Positions 21,571 to 33,086 of a stretch of DNA of 64,000 nt are shown here, piece after piece. Location of the stretch: assembly GCA_030761205.1 (NCBI GenBank), contig JAULJL010000025.1, positions 6,887,501 through 6,951,500 on the forward strand. The letters are read 5' to 3'. Below the pieces are notes generated by a model that saw only the letters and a list, made by a program, of their open reading frames with translations, made no database searches and was not told the DNA's origin. The DNA is from Fremontodendron californicum. Taxonomy: Eukaryota > Streptophyta > Magnoliopsida > Malvales > Malvaceae. The position numbers were made by a program, and so were the translations under genes. Within the stretch, counting starts at the first letter, position 1. The number at the start of each line of letters is the position of its first letter.

Positions 21571-22882
21571 CATGTATTTTTGTTTATTTTATAATTATTC
21601 AATTATTTTCTAAATTATTCGGTCATTATTTTTTAAAGGTGATATTTCTCAGATTCTTTTTTTTTTTTTTGATAATTGATTGGATTTTTCATCCAATCTT
21701 AAGCTGTTTACCAGCTTCCATCCTAACTGTCCATTCCATTTCACTTCCGCTATATAAATCCTCTTTGGTTCATTTTCAAAACACATCGAAACATTTTGAC
21801 AACCCTTAGAATTGTTCTTACTCCCTTCTTTCCTTTTCTTAAGAACATTCTTAAGAATCCTTAACCAAATCCTCTCAAAGTTCAAGCCAAAGACCAAATG
21901 AGTCCTGTAGCAATCTAATTTTGTCTGGATCAAGCCTCGAGTTAGGTTTGGCTCAAACCCAAGTTAAGTCCGAGTCATATCCCGAGTCGAGTCTCAAATT
22001 AGAATGTTGATAGCGATTCAGGTAAAACATCAGATTATTCGCAATTCTTGTCGTGATCCGCTTGCTTGTTAATCTAGGTCCGTTATCATTGTATGAACCG
22101 GTCACTTCAAATTATTTAAAAGAGACTCAAGTTTCGAGCTTGGTTCGAGTTTTGATTAATTTGAGCTCATATTCGATTTAACTTTGGCAATCCGATTTTT
22201 CGGGTTTATTAGGCCTTGTACCTTTATTCTATTTTTTATTATTACTTTTACTTTTTAATTTAATTTTTAATTTTGTGGGCCTAAAGTCTCAACCCAATCA
22301 CCCAATTTGGGCCTACCAAGTAGAAGGCCCACTAGCCTGCTCAGCAGGCCAATCGGGCCTGCCTAGCAGGCAACCAGGCCTGGTGGCCCAGCAAGGCCAC
22401 CTAGCCCAGTCAGTAGCCCAAGCTGCCACACACCACCGGCCCCTGCACCCCTGGCAGTAGCCACAGGCCACCCCTCCCACTTGTCTGCCCTAGCAGCAGG
22501 CAAGCACCCCTGCCAGCCCTCCTACTCATACGCCACCCCCTGCTCACCTGCCTCTTCCTTTCCCCATGCAAACACCAAGCCCCACACTCAACCAGCCACT
22601 AGTAAGCAAGCCCCCATGCCACCCTCCTGCACTGCCCAGCCACCCTAAGCCTGCCCCTACCCATAGCCAAGCCGGGAGGCACTCCACTACCTCTCCAAAA
22701 TCCAAGCCTCCACGCCACCACCCTAGGCACACCTTGCCCCACGCCACCGCCCACCACCTACACACAAGCAACCCCTACCTCTACCTCTACCACTTGCACC
22801 ATAACCATAAAACCCCCCCACAAAAAACCAAAAGGGCTCTCGGCTCTCCCATTTTTTCCCAACAGTCATCAACACCACAAAA
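21571..22882. other. Probable 5' part of the Tat-type LTR or its flank
   Basis: No convincing gene. 22275-22830 is CCA/GCC-rich and gives long Pro/His-rich reading frames in several phases, a composition effect. The region leads without an obvious break into the LTR confirmed from 22883. The LTR's own 5' end could not be fixed, because the inverted copy is cut off by the window end. Confidence 0.35.
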
Positions 22883-23394
22883 CCCAAAAGTACACTACCA
22901 CAAACAAACCATCAACAACCACACAAAAAAAAATGAACCAAAAAAAAAAACCAACACCACCAAGGCCTAGGTTTTTCGAGTTTGGTAGGTTCGGGTAATT
23001 TGGGGCTATTTCGGGACAAACCTAACGGTGAAAGTGTAGAGGGGAGGGATAAGGAGGCTTTGTGGAAGTTTGGTGTCGGTCCAACGACTGTTGGAGGATA
23101 TCGAAAGGTGAGGAGTTTCGAATTTCGGGCTTAGATCTACGAGGCTCGGGATGGATTCAGGCGAAACGAGTTGGGTATTCGAGTAGAGGAGAACAAGAAG
23201 AGCATTTGGGCCGATTCGAACCAAAAAGCTCGCCGGAGCACGACGACCGACGGTGGAGGGGGCTGCCAGCCCAGCTGTCCGCCATCGGATCTGGGTTGGG
23301 GCTGTCGGAATCTGGGTAGGATTTTAAAGAGATGAGAGAGAAAAGAGAGGGTAGAGAGAGAGGGAATTTGGAGAAGTGAATAAAAAATTATTTT

Positions 23395-23432
23395 GGGGTT
23401 TATGTAGACGTCGAAAACGATGTCGTTTTGCT
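23395..23432 (-). promoter_or_regulatory. Promoter-like block antisense to the Tat LTR (left copy)
   Basis: Read on the minus strand: gcaaaacgacatcgttttc, then gacgtctacataaacccc, followed by a pyrimidine-rich leader with CTCTCTCT runs. The inverted copy at 63446-63487 has the same block with an intact TATATAAA where this one reads TACATAAA. The arrangement (AAAACGACGTCGTTTT-like motif, TATA box, CT-rich leader) resembles a plant promoter, but it points opposite to the retrotransposon. Confidence 0.45.
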
Positions 23433-23484
23433 TAAGAGAGGGTCCGCGTGCAGACCTGGGGTCCCCGCGTCTGACCATGTCTGG

Positions 23485-23742
23485 GGGGGAAGAGAGAAAG
23501 GAAAGAAGAAAAGGAAGGAAAGAAGAAAAAGGAAAGAAAAGAAAAGAAAAGAAAGAAAGAAAAGAAAAGAAAGAAAAAGGAAAAAGGAAAAAGAAAAAGA
23601 AAAAGAAAAGGAAGAGGAAAAGAAAAAAAATAAAGAAAAGAAAAGGAAAAGAAAGAAAAGAAAAGAAAAAAAGGAAAAGGAAAAGGAAAAGGAAAAGGAA
23701 AGAAAAGAAAAGATAAAAGTAAAAAAGAAAAGAAAAAGAATC
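23485..23742 (+). repeat. Polypurine tract, GAAAAG/GGAAAAG microsatellite
   Basis: About 255 bp are almost entirely A and G on the + strand. The equivalent position in the inverted LTR (63276-63380) is polypyrimidine and much shorter, so the tract is length-variable. It gives spurious Lys/Glu/Arg-rich frames on + and Phe/Leu/Ser-rich frames on -. It lies just upstream of the antisense promoter-like block. Confidence 0.85.
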
Positions 23743-25060
23743 TAATGTTTTTTTTTATTTCGGAAACTAATCCGAGCACTCCAACCTCGATTTCTCGCGA
23801 TTTCTTAAGGTAAGTCTTTTACTTTATTTTATTTTTCGTTTATGAATTTTATTATTTATTGTTATTGTATATATACTTTTTTATTTCCTTATTATTTGTT
23901 TGTTGTTTTATTTATTTAGTTTTCTTGGTATAGCATTTATTTTGTTATTAAGTTATTATTTTTAGTCTCTCATTTTATCTTCTTATTTTATTTTGTATTT
24001 TTGTATTTTGTATTGTTTTGTTTTGTTTATTAATTGTTATTTTTATTTTATTTATTAAATATGTTACTAATTTAAAAAAAAAGTTAAAAATAATATTTTG
24101 GTGCACGCACAACAATAACCACATAAATAAAATGACCTAAAAAAATAATAAAATTAAAAAATAAATGTGGATGACGAATCTTCCGACGACGGAAGTCGAG
24201 GGACGTCACAGTAGTGATTCCCTAGATGTCCCGAGGTGAGGGAATTTCGTTAAATATCACAAGTAGTGGGAGTATTTGGCGGTATTCTCAATACGAAAAA
24301 ATCGTGTTTTCGAAAATAAAAACGATGAAAATAATAAATAAATAAAAAATAAATATGTGTGTGCTTGATATTTTGCCATGCTCGTGTTCGTTAATGATTT
24401 GCTTCGTATGCTTAATCGTATGATTATGAAGTTAATCGCATGTCTGATATGCTTAACCATACGCGTCCCATATTTAATTATTTGTGTCATTTGCAATTAA
24501 ATAAATAAAAAATGTGAATGTATATTACCGACGACGAAATTCGAAAAATGTCACAATAGTGATCCCTAAGATATCCTGAGGTGAGAGGATCTCGTTAAAT
24601 ACCACCAAAAGTATTGGGAATATTTAATGAGTATTCTCGATAAAAGATTTACGTTCACTTTCATTTTCAAAAGAATAAAACAATTCCTTTATTATTAATA
24701 AACATGTTTTGAAAACAAGAAATGAAAAGAGAATTAATTTTAAATATTGTTGTCAAGTCCATTAAATCGAGATTTAGGATAACACATGATTAATTGGTAC
24801 CGTTTTATTAACGGACGTCGTGGGGGTGCTAATACCTTCCCCATACGGAACCGTACTCCCGAACCCGTCATGATTTTTCCTCTGGTTTTCAATCGCAGAC
24901 TTTAAAATTATCTTTTTAAAAGGTTTTAATTAATTTTAAAATTCTTTTTCAAAGATAGATTTTCTTAGGTGGCCAATCACACTTAACCAAAAAAGATTGG
25001 TGGCGACTCGCACTGTTTTTCTTTAAACCTGTCTGGCGGTCGAAAAATCGTTATGACAAC

Positions 25061-25080
25061 TTGGAGACTCCATTGGAGAC
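25061..25080 (+). other. Primer-binding site of the Tat-type element
   Basis: TTGGAGACTCCATTGGAGAC lies two bases after the LTR end. It matches the form of the tRNA-Arg-type primer site of Tat/Ogre elements (TGGCGACTCCA followed by a T/C-GGGGA-like word) with a few substitutions. It fixes the orientation of this element as +. Confidence 0.6.
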
Positions 25081-26490
25081 TTTTTGAGAGCCGAGCCATA
25101 AATTAATCACGTGTTATCCGAAATTTTGATTTGATGATTTTAATTGATATTTAACTATAATTCTCTTATTTTTTAAATAAAAAGATTTTTTTCCTTTTAT
25201 TTCATTTTTGTTAATTTTTTTTTTAATAAACTTGCATTTATATATTTTTGGCATTCTTTTTTTTTTATATAACTTTTTCTCATAATAAATTGTCGGGGGC
25301 ATTTAGGATCGGGTTGTAAAATAAATGGTTAAGAATTATGTATTATTGGCACACACTTAACACTTACATTTGCATAATATGAAGCCCTTATACTCGGGTT
25401 TTCGTCCTTTTAGGTGGAAGTAAAGTACCTACGCTCTCGTGAGGTGATAACCTCCGAATAGGCTAGCGAAACACTTTTGGAGTAATAAAGTACCTACACT
25501 TTCGTGAGGTGATAACCTCCGAATGAGCCTGAAAAATATACTCCAAAAAATTGAACCCATTTAAATCGGGATGTCTTAATAGCCTTCACGGGCGACAGTG
25601 AGGAGCAATTTGGGGCCTTTTAGAACCCGATTCAACATATAGTGAATCATATGAAGCAACCACAGGTAGAGTCATTCCCGTCTTTTGTAGAAATTACCTA
25701 AAACTAAGCACACGAGAGAACTTTTTATTGCGAAAACTTGTAGATAAGGCCAATAAAATAGGAAATTAGTATCCTTTTTAGAAGTTATTTCAATTTGATT
25801 TTGTTTCTTTTCCTCTATTATTTTGAAAAAATAAAAAAAATCTTTCATACTCATGTCTTTGTTATGCATATTTATATAAAAAAAAAAGGAGTGATTTTTT
25901 TTTTAGTTACTTCTCTCTAATAAAAAAGAAAAAAAAAAGATTTCTTCTTTGAAAAACAAAAAAAATGAAAGATGAGTGTGAAAAAAAAATGAGTAAAGAG
26001 ATTTTATTTTTGCTAGAATTGCGAAGTAAAAAAAAAGGTTCTTTTAGTTTTGACCTTTGAGAAAATATGAAGAAAATAAAAAATATGAGAGGAAATTATT
26101 TTTAAGGTTACTTTCCAAGGGTTAGGGAAGGAAAGTCATCGTGTTACAAGAAAAAAAATGCATTGAAAAAGAGTCAAGCAAAGATGAATAAATTTTGAAT
26201 CGTTTATGATTCGGTGAAGATCTAAAAAAAATGTGTTCTCGAAAAATTCTAAGATATCTCCCAAAAAAAAAAAAAGTGATGTTAGAATCTTATTTTCCTT
26301 AATCTTTTCATTGCATTTTGCATAGGATCCATATCATTTGAGGCATTGTACATATGAAAATTCATTTCTTCAAACATCTTCGCATTTCATACATTTTATT
26401 AATCAATCATCATTACATTCATGCATTTGTGAATAAGGCATGCATAGTCATCATCATATGTTTGGTTTCATTTCTGTCAATAAATAAAGT
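25081..26490 (+). other. Untranslated leader of the Tat-type element
   Basis: No gene. The DNA is A/T-rich with long A runs. It contains a ~48-bp direct repeat: taaagtacctacgctctcgt starting at 25421 and a close copy starting at 25486, both continuing gaggtgataacctccgaat. Long leaders before gag are usual in Tat/Ogre elements. Confidence 0.5.
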
Positions 26491-27540
26491 GTGATAACAT
26501 TGAACTCATTTATTAGTTGCATCAAAGAGGTCCAAAATATGGGGAATGGATTGGAAGAACCAATTGATGTTTTGGGGCGCAATCAGGAAGAAATTGGGCA
26601 TGATATCCGAGATGTGAAAGAACAACTCTCTAAGTTGATGAAAATGGTTGAAGATCTTTGCAAAGCCAAAGGGGAATCTTCTCAAAGATCTTCATTGCCT
26701 TCGGTGCAACCAAGCCTTGAGAAACAATCGAGCCTAGATCGAAGGATCTCTGTTGAATCCTGCATTTGTCAACGCCATCCATGTAAGGATTTAAGCTTGG
26801 ACGAAGTTGTGGACAGTATCGTGTGAATGGTCGAACTCGAAGACTCACAGTTCAAGTGCAGGATCTCCAAATTCCAAACAACCCTTACAAACTGTTCCAA
26901 ATCTGAACTCGTGCCTTTGTTCTGCTAACATCCAACCTTATTCTAAGACAACCAACGAGAAGCCTTTGGGTCCATCCCTACCCCCACAAATTGGCTCAAA
27001 TTCATACCCGTGTCCTCGTCCTGCCAACTTTCAATCATCCAATCAGGTACATGGGATAGGAACCTCGAGCTTTGTGCAACATTCAAGGACCCAATATCCA
27101 AATCCATATCCTCACCCTGTTATCATTCAACATCCTTTTCATCCAACTATTCCAGTTCAAGCTTTTGCACCACAACCAAATGCCTCAACTCCTAGTCGGT
27201 ATGTCACCCAAAAACAACCCAAGAAAAAGACATATAGACATTTTGATCCTATTCCTATCAGCTATAGAGAACTCATTCCTAGATTGATCCAAGGCCATCT
27301 TTTTGCTTGTGTGCCTATAGAACCCTTGCGCCCACCATATCCTAAATGTTACAACCGAACGCAAGATGTGACTATCACGAAGGAGTTGCTGGACATAGCA
27401 TTGAAAACTGTGAGGCTTTCAAGCACAAAGTGCAATCTCTTATAAATGCCAAGTGGTTTGACCCAACGGCACTAATTGATCAAGGACTTGAAAATGTCAT
27501 TTAGGATTAGGAGATTGATGGTGATGATGTAGTAGGACTT
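26491..27540 (+). pseudogene. Gag relic 1 of a Tat-type retrotransposon (N- and C-terminal parts)
   Basis: 26491-26826 encodes a coiled-coil-like start (RDVKEQLSKLMKMVEDLCKA) of the sort found at the N-terminus of Tat gag. From about 26830 the frame changes and reads a Pro/Asn/Gln-rich linker. It continues to YRHFDPIPISYRELIPRLIQ, the conserved segment before the gag zinc-binding motif. After a frameshift near 27350 the motif itself, CDYHEGVAGHSIENCEAFKH, and KVQSLINAKW follow. The central Retrotrans_gag domain is missing, so this is a gag with an internal deletion and frameshifts. Confidence 0.7.
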
Positions 27541-28198
27541 TGGTCTTTTATGATGTAGTAGGACTTTGATCTTTTCAGTAACCAGCTCTTATAGCCTTAG
27601 GATGGGAAAAAATAAAATGATTGCAAAGACAGTTTTAACCACTTTTCAGATTTTGTAAACATGGATTATGTCTTTTGAAGAATTGCAATGGAAATAAATT
27701 AATTATGCTTTGAATTTATGATATTTTGATGATTAAGTTCCTCCGATTATTATTTCCTCTGTGGTATCTTCCCCTGCATTCACATTCGATCAATTGCTTA
27801 TCCTACCACACATCTCATCCATCTATTCATTGACATTAAATTCATTTGTGCATAACAATGGCTCCTCGATACCAATGATAGAGAATTCGATATTGTCATT
27901 AATGATTTTCGATCTCTAGAGGCAAATAAAAAGGGGATTTTTCTCACTCCCATAAAATAAATAGCCATGATGATAATGAATATTGATAGAGTTCATGTAT
28001 GCTCTCTAAAGGTAGCTTTGATTTTCTGTTTCTTCAAGATAACACCAAAAAATGAAATGGGAGAAGATTCTGCTATCGGATTGGATCAAATGGAACAAGT
28101 GCAGAAGGAGAAAGCTGAACGAGCCTTGCAGACGATACAGATGACTCAGGGAATTAGAAAAATGTGAAACTTTGAGGGAGAACATTTAACACAGAAAA
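27541..28198 (+). other. Linker between the two gag relics
   Basis: A 26-bp unit (atgatgtagtaggactttgg...) is tandemly duplicated at about 27524-27575. The rest is noncoding or heavily decayed retrotransposon sequence, with a weak resemblance to a gag N-terminus (MEQVQKEKAERALQTIQMTQ) near 28089-28150. Confidence 0.4.
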
Positions 28199-29400
28199 GT
28201 AATCAACCTCAAGAGTGTGTCAATTTGGGAAAGAATGTTCAAGGCCGAACTTCTGATCAGGTTCATTCACAGCATCTGAGCTAAAGGTCAGAGATACCTC
28301 AAGAGTACGACCTATTGGAGGAAAGGATTCGAGCCTTGAAGGTGAAGATGAATTTAGGTTAAAGAAGTTGCTTTTGATACCCGATGTGGTCATCCCGTCA
28401 AAATTCAAAGTTCCAGAATTTGAAAAATATGGACTTAAGTGTCCTGAAACGCATTTGGCCACATATTGTCGTAAGATGGCAGGGCATGCTCATGATTAGA
28501 ATTGCTTATCCATATTTTCCATGAAAGCCTGATAGGGGCAGCATCTAAGTGGTATTTCAGGCTTGAGAGAGGCCAGGTGCACACATGGAGAGACCTATCT
28601 CAGGCATTCTTAAAACAATACAAGCACGTGTCGAAAACGGCTCCAGGTCGATTAACCCTCCAAAATATGAAAAAAGAGCCCAATAAAAGCTACAAAGAAT
28701 ATGCTTGTAGATGGAAAGATGTAGTTTCGCAAGTTCGACCACCTCTTACCAATAGAGAAATGAACGCTCTGTTTGTGGATACTCTTCCATATCCATACTA
28801 CGATAAGTTGATCGGCAATGCTTTTTCGCAGTTCGCAAACATGTTGTTTTCTATGGGTAGGATCGAGGATGGTATAATAAAGGAGAAAATTATGGATACT
28901 GATGTAGGAATTGCTAACAAGAAAAAAGATAGTGTTGCCAATGAGCATGATCAAATCATAACTGTTGAAGGCAGAGACAAAAGAAAAATCAATGCAATGC
29001 AAGAAGATCCTTTCGATGATTATCTACATCCTCGACCTTATATTGACCATTGGCCTTAGCGCGGTCAACATCATGCTTCAATGTCTTTCACACCACCCGA
29101 AGCTTTCACCATGCCGAATGACCCGAAGGTTGATTCAGTCTATTCTCATGGCAATAAGATAAAGAAGGCAAAGGTGTACCATTCGCTTCTAATGACCTAT
29201 ACAGAACTTCTTCCATTGCTTGTCCAAAGTCATATGATCTCCATTGAACCTGCAAAGCCCAGGAAATCTCCTTTCCCGAAATGGTATGATTCCAATGCCA
29301 CATGCAAATATCATAATGGGGTTAAAGGGCATTCCACGGAGAACTGCACTGCATTCAAGAACAAAGTTTAGGCTGTAGTTGATGCAAACCCGGCAAAGTT
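28199..29400 (+). pseudogene. Gag relic 2 with Retrotrans_gag domain and zinc-binding motif
   Basis: Frames around 28305-28500 give YDLLEERIRAL and FKVPEFEKYGLKCPETHLAT, typical of Tat gag, but need frame changes and pass a stop at 28498-28500. 28502-29059 is open and contains the Retrotrans_gag (PF03732) core: LIHIFHESLIGAASKWYFRL, TWRDLSQAFLKQY, NMKKEPNKSYKEYACRWKDV and FVDTLPYPYYDKLIG. After a stop, 29081-29371 gives YTELLPLLVQSH, KWYDSNATCKYHNGVKGHST and ENCTAFKNKV, the gag zinc-binding region. Protease, reverse transcriptase and integrase are absent. The capsid function of gag is not likely to survive the several breaks. Confidence 0.85.
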
Positions 29401-29439
29401 CAAAGACCTAATTGATGCTTATCAGGGACGATAGGGCTA

Positions 29440-30780
29440 AGAACCATTTGTTCTCAGGGTAGCATGCCAGTCAGCTTTATTTTTTAAAACTTTCATGGTG
29501 AGTTGTGTGAAATCGACCATTGTCGCGTTGATCAGATAACATTTCAACGGATCGTGGCTTACTTGGAAAAAAAATATCTGCTGAGGTGAAAGAATCTACG
29601 TGGACTTTATTTGAGGTATGATTTGATAAAAATCAAATTTTAATTTAATTTACTTAACCAATTATGTTTAATCCTATATATTAATTCTTACTATCTCATT
29701 GTACGGGAAATGTCAGTGGTTTCCCGAGCAAGCACCTGTGGTTAGAAAATTATTGGAAGTCACATGTAAGGAACGCTTCAAATACATGGTAAATATTTAG
29801 ATGAAAAATGCCTTGGCCTTTTTTTAACTACGAAAATAGAAGACTGCAAGGGTTACAAGTGTGACTGGTAACAGTTGATATTTGGGATCAACTTTTTTAC
29901 AGCAACTGGAGTACTGATGCTTGAAAAAGGAGGTCCCAAAAGGCCAAAGGTAATAGGAACAAAGAAAAGGATGGAAGCATTACTAAGCATTCTTTTTCTA
30001 GTTACAAGTCACAGGATGGTAATATTTATTTTCTATGCAATTATTGTTTAAAAGTTATATCTTAAGCATTATTTGGATATTTTGTTTTATTAATATAATT
30101 TTGAAATTTCATTTTATGTAGTCACAAGAGTTGTAGCGCGACGTGACCTTTCTGAAAATGTTCAAGAAAATCCATAAACGTGCTGAGGAGTTTTGGTGAT
30201 TACGTAGACAACAAGTCTAAATCTGTTAGTGTAAGTCTTTAACTCTATCAATATTGTTTATTACGTTTTGTGATTTATATAATTGAATTGTTTATGTATG
30301 TGTTGATTACAGTGTCACCTATTAACTATATATATATATATTTTAATATTTGTAATTATAGGAAAATATGCTGCTTCTTTGCAGCAAAAATATGGGGACG
30401 ATGCGTCTTCGTATCCAGATTTCGATTATCAGGCTTGGTCTCAAGCTATTGGGGGCATTGATACTACCTAGACGCATATTTAGGGGTTTGAAAAAAGACC
30501 CAAGACTCGATATGTTTTCCCTTCTGCCAGCAGTCCTCATTATAGTTCAGATGCAGCCAGTTACACTCCATGTGGTCCTTAGACTTCACAACAGTCGTCG
30601 GCAGTTTAGCCCGAGGAAGGGCAATATGCATTGAAGTCTGATGTTACGTACATCATGACGCAAATGGAGCAAATGAAGGATGCCTTGTGTAACTTGCAGA
30701 GGATGTTCGAACCTTTTCTGCAGTCACAGCAGCGAGTCGGTGCCAAAAGTAGTGGTGTTGGAGGCAGTGATGCCCAGTGA
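29440..30780 (+). pseudogene. Decayed CACTA-associated reading frames (Transposase_24-like)
   Basis: Broken frames on + include WFPEQAPVVRKLLEV and CKERFKYM near 29710-29790, KIHKRAEEFW near 30167-30198 and a C-terminal stretch near 30365-30780 (SYPDFDYQAWSQAIGG, then VTYIMTQMEQMKDALCNLQR). This order of pieces, split by intron-like AT-rich gaps, resembles the plant Ptta/En/Spm Transposase_24 proteins encoded beside TNP2 in CACTA elements. There are multiple stops. The identification rests on motif memory only. Confidence 0.42.
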
Positions 30781-31300
30781 TGCAGACACGATCCATATTT
30801 TTTTGTTTGTTATTTTTTGAATATTTGAATGATCTTTGAATATTATTATATTTCTAATAATAATTTATTTAATTACAATAATTTATTTTTTTATAATATT
30901 AATTATTTCATTTAATTTTATTGCAAAATAATTCTAACTTTTAATAAATTTGATTATTTTAATTAAATAATTATATAAATAAAATTATAAAGTTTTATTT
31001 TTATTTATAAAAAAAATCGCTGATGAAAAATTTCGTCGGTAATATTAATTGCCGATGCAATGACTAAATAAGTCATTTCATTGCTAATAGAATTACCGAC
31101 GAATTTTTTTGTCGGTAATAAAATATTTGCAGTGGAATATTTGTCGATTTTTTTTTTCTTTTTTCGACCAAAATTTCGGTGGAAAAAAGCACATAATCCG
31201 TCGAAAATGCACTATTTTTGACGAAATTTTTATTTCCAACGGAAGTAATATCAGCGACTTGAATATTTTCAACAGAATTTGATCAGAATTGACAGGTCTA
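30781..31300. mobile_element. CACTA-like subterminal repeat region
   Basis: After AT-rich DNA, 31015-31260 contains repeated complementary words of the type ATTTCGTCGGTAAT and ATTACCGACGAA, plus tttcggtggaaa and tccgtcgaaaat. These are inverted copies of a short motif as in CACTA subterminal regions. It follows the Transposase_24-like relic, so it is probably the end of the same element. A clean CACTA terminus was not found. Confidence 0.5.
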
Positions 31301-32574
31301 ATTCATATATATCATTCATTGACGCATATTCATGATCATAAAAGATTTGTTTTAATCCTAAAGTTAAAATTGTGGCAAAACATGACATTTGGATATCTAA
31401 AAGTTTGGTGATAAAGGTTCAAGGATAGCTCGACAATAAAAATTTTAGAGCAATCTACTCGTCATCCTTATAAAAATTGTTCACATGCTAAAGTAATAGC
31501 AGAAGAACAAGCTATCAAAATGAAAAAGATGAAGAAGGCACAAGAGGAAATGAAAAAACAATTAGTTAAGATGATGGATATAATGATGAATCTGAGCAAG
31601 GGGAAGGAGGTAGTGGAAGAGGTCATTACTCACGAGAAAGGCATCAATAATGTTCAAAGATTGGTACATGTTAAGCCTCCTTACTTGAGATGTAAGCAAC
31701 TCATTTCATAGGTTGAAGTATAGAGATACTTAGGATAACATTTAGGTGCTTGTTAGATGAACAAGTTCACTTAACATGGTCCAATATGAGAACTCCATTT
31801 GGTATTTCACTCAAGTGTTTATGAAAATGTTCTCATATGTTAGTCGTATAACTGGTTCTCATACTTGTGATATCAAGTTACCTTGCATGTGAATTATTAT
31901 ACTTTGATTCCATCTCTATGGGTCTCAATAAAGGATGCCTAAAAATGATGGTTTTGGGTATGACATGAAACATAAGAAGGTAAATGAGTAGTCCATAAAG
32001 GATTCACAACTCCAACTGACTGGGAGACGTATCTCATTTGTTCTTAGCTTAGGTTGACTTGATAAAATCTTTGACCAAAGCAAGATGAATTTAAGAGAAA
32101 TATTTCCTTAAATTCATAAGATCAACCATAAGCTGCAGGAACTAGCACGGGATGATATCACGAGAAGACACTGCACCATGCTCATGTTCATTTCGAGATA
32201 TCTGGTGAAAGGATTGAATTACACAGATAGACTAATTACTGAAAGGTTGAGTCAGAATTATTTTGATTTTCCAACATTTGGGTGGCCATAATACATTATT
32301 AGATGCCGCTCATGATCTATGAATAGAAATTAATTAATCTTTGTTAAAAAAAATTAAATTATAATTTATGCTCACTGCCAACATGTTGAAAATCTGATGG
32401 GTTACACACATTAAATCATAATCCGAATTAAAACCAAGATTCTATTAAGTGAGGACTTAATTAAATGAAAGGCTTGAATGATGAGGGATTTAATTAAAAG
32501 TTTCAATTAAATCTAATGGGGCAATTTTGGATTAATGATATCCAACTGGAGTCATGGCATATAATCCAATTAGA
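31301..32574. other. Degraded retroelement-like DNA
   Basis: 31520-31711 is a short open frame, MKKMKKAQEEMKKQLVKMMD..., coiled-coil-like and reminiscent of retrotransposon gag N-termini. No other domain follows. 31740-32570 has moderate GC and no long frame. It is probably old transposon sequence; I cannot assign it. Confidence 0.3.
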
Positions 32575-32932
32575 TCAGTTTTACACACTTTCATAATTTT
32601 TTATATGATTAATATCTTAACAAATCGATTGTTGGATTTAGCAATATAATTGTACTCGTCGTGCACGTAAAGTTTCGAATCGATCTGATATTTCAATCAT
32701 ATTGATCGAGAATACTTTCTTTTCCAATATATATTTAACGGTTGAAAGTTTTTTTTACATCGAACAAATATTAGACATTTTTAATTTACTCGAAACTTGA
32801 CGTGCATGATCTACGTGAATAAAACATGAAATATGACGATCAAATTGTTAAAATATTAATTGTATAAAAAATTATGAAAGTGTATACAACTAATTTAGTT
32901 TTACACTAATATAAGTGGATCATTTCTCATAT
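32575..32932 (-). mobile_element. Complete single copy of the foldback MITE family, inverted
   Basis: It matches the unit arrayed at 18994-20325 in reverse orientation: gttttacacactttcataat, then gttggatttagcaatataat and gtactcgtcgtgcacgtaaa, the centre attgatcgagaatactttct, and the other arm ending taagtggatc. Both arms are present. Confidence 0.7.
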
Positions 32933-33086
32933 ATATATATATATATTAAAAATTATTATATTACTAGTAGTAGAATTATTAGATTTCACAAGTAGAGTTA
33001 GTAGGGTAACACATTTGACAACTTAACTCATAAAATTTTAAAAAAAATTATTATCAGTGTATCAAAAATGAATTTATATATATTTA

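Larger units (their letters stand above)
22883..25058 (+). mobile_element. LTR of a Tat-type Ty3/gypsy retrotransposon (5' LTR, left end unresolved)
   Basis: This segment is repeated in inverted orientation at 61946-64000, with similarity along the whole length visible by eye. The 3' end is fixed by ...cgttatgaca at 25058 followed two bases later by a Tat/Ogre-like primer-binding site. The 3' part carries words shared with the other long LTRs in this window: gtgctaataccttcccc, gattggtggcgactcgc and taggtggccaatcacactta. Inside lie a polypurine tract and a promoter-like segment on the opposite strand (separate entries). Confidence 0.7.

Noticed and set aside
22275..22970. Pro/His/Thr-rich frames on + and Gly/Trp-rich frame on -
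   Set aside because: Driven by CCA/GCC-rich composition of the LTR region; no conserved frame in the inverted copy can be shown.
23420..23779. Lys/Glu-rich proteins on + and Phe/Leu/Ser-rich protein on -
   Set aside because: Translation of the polypurine microsatellite.
24830..25020. Possible tRNA or structured RNA in the ggtgctaatacc...ggcgactcgc segment
   Set aside because: No cloverleaf; the words recur at the same place in all Tat LTR copies and mark the LTR 3' zone.
28557..29002. Minus-strand frames opposite gag relic 2
   Set aside because: Shadow of the gag coding sequence; no domain.
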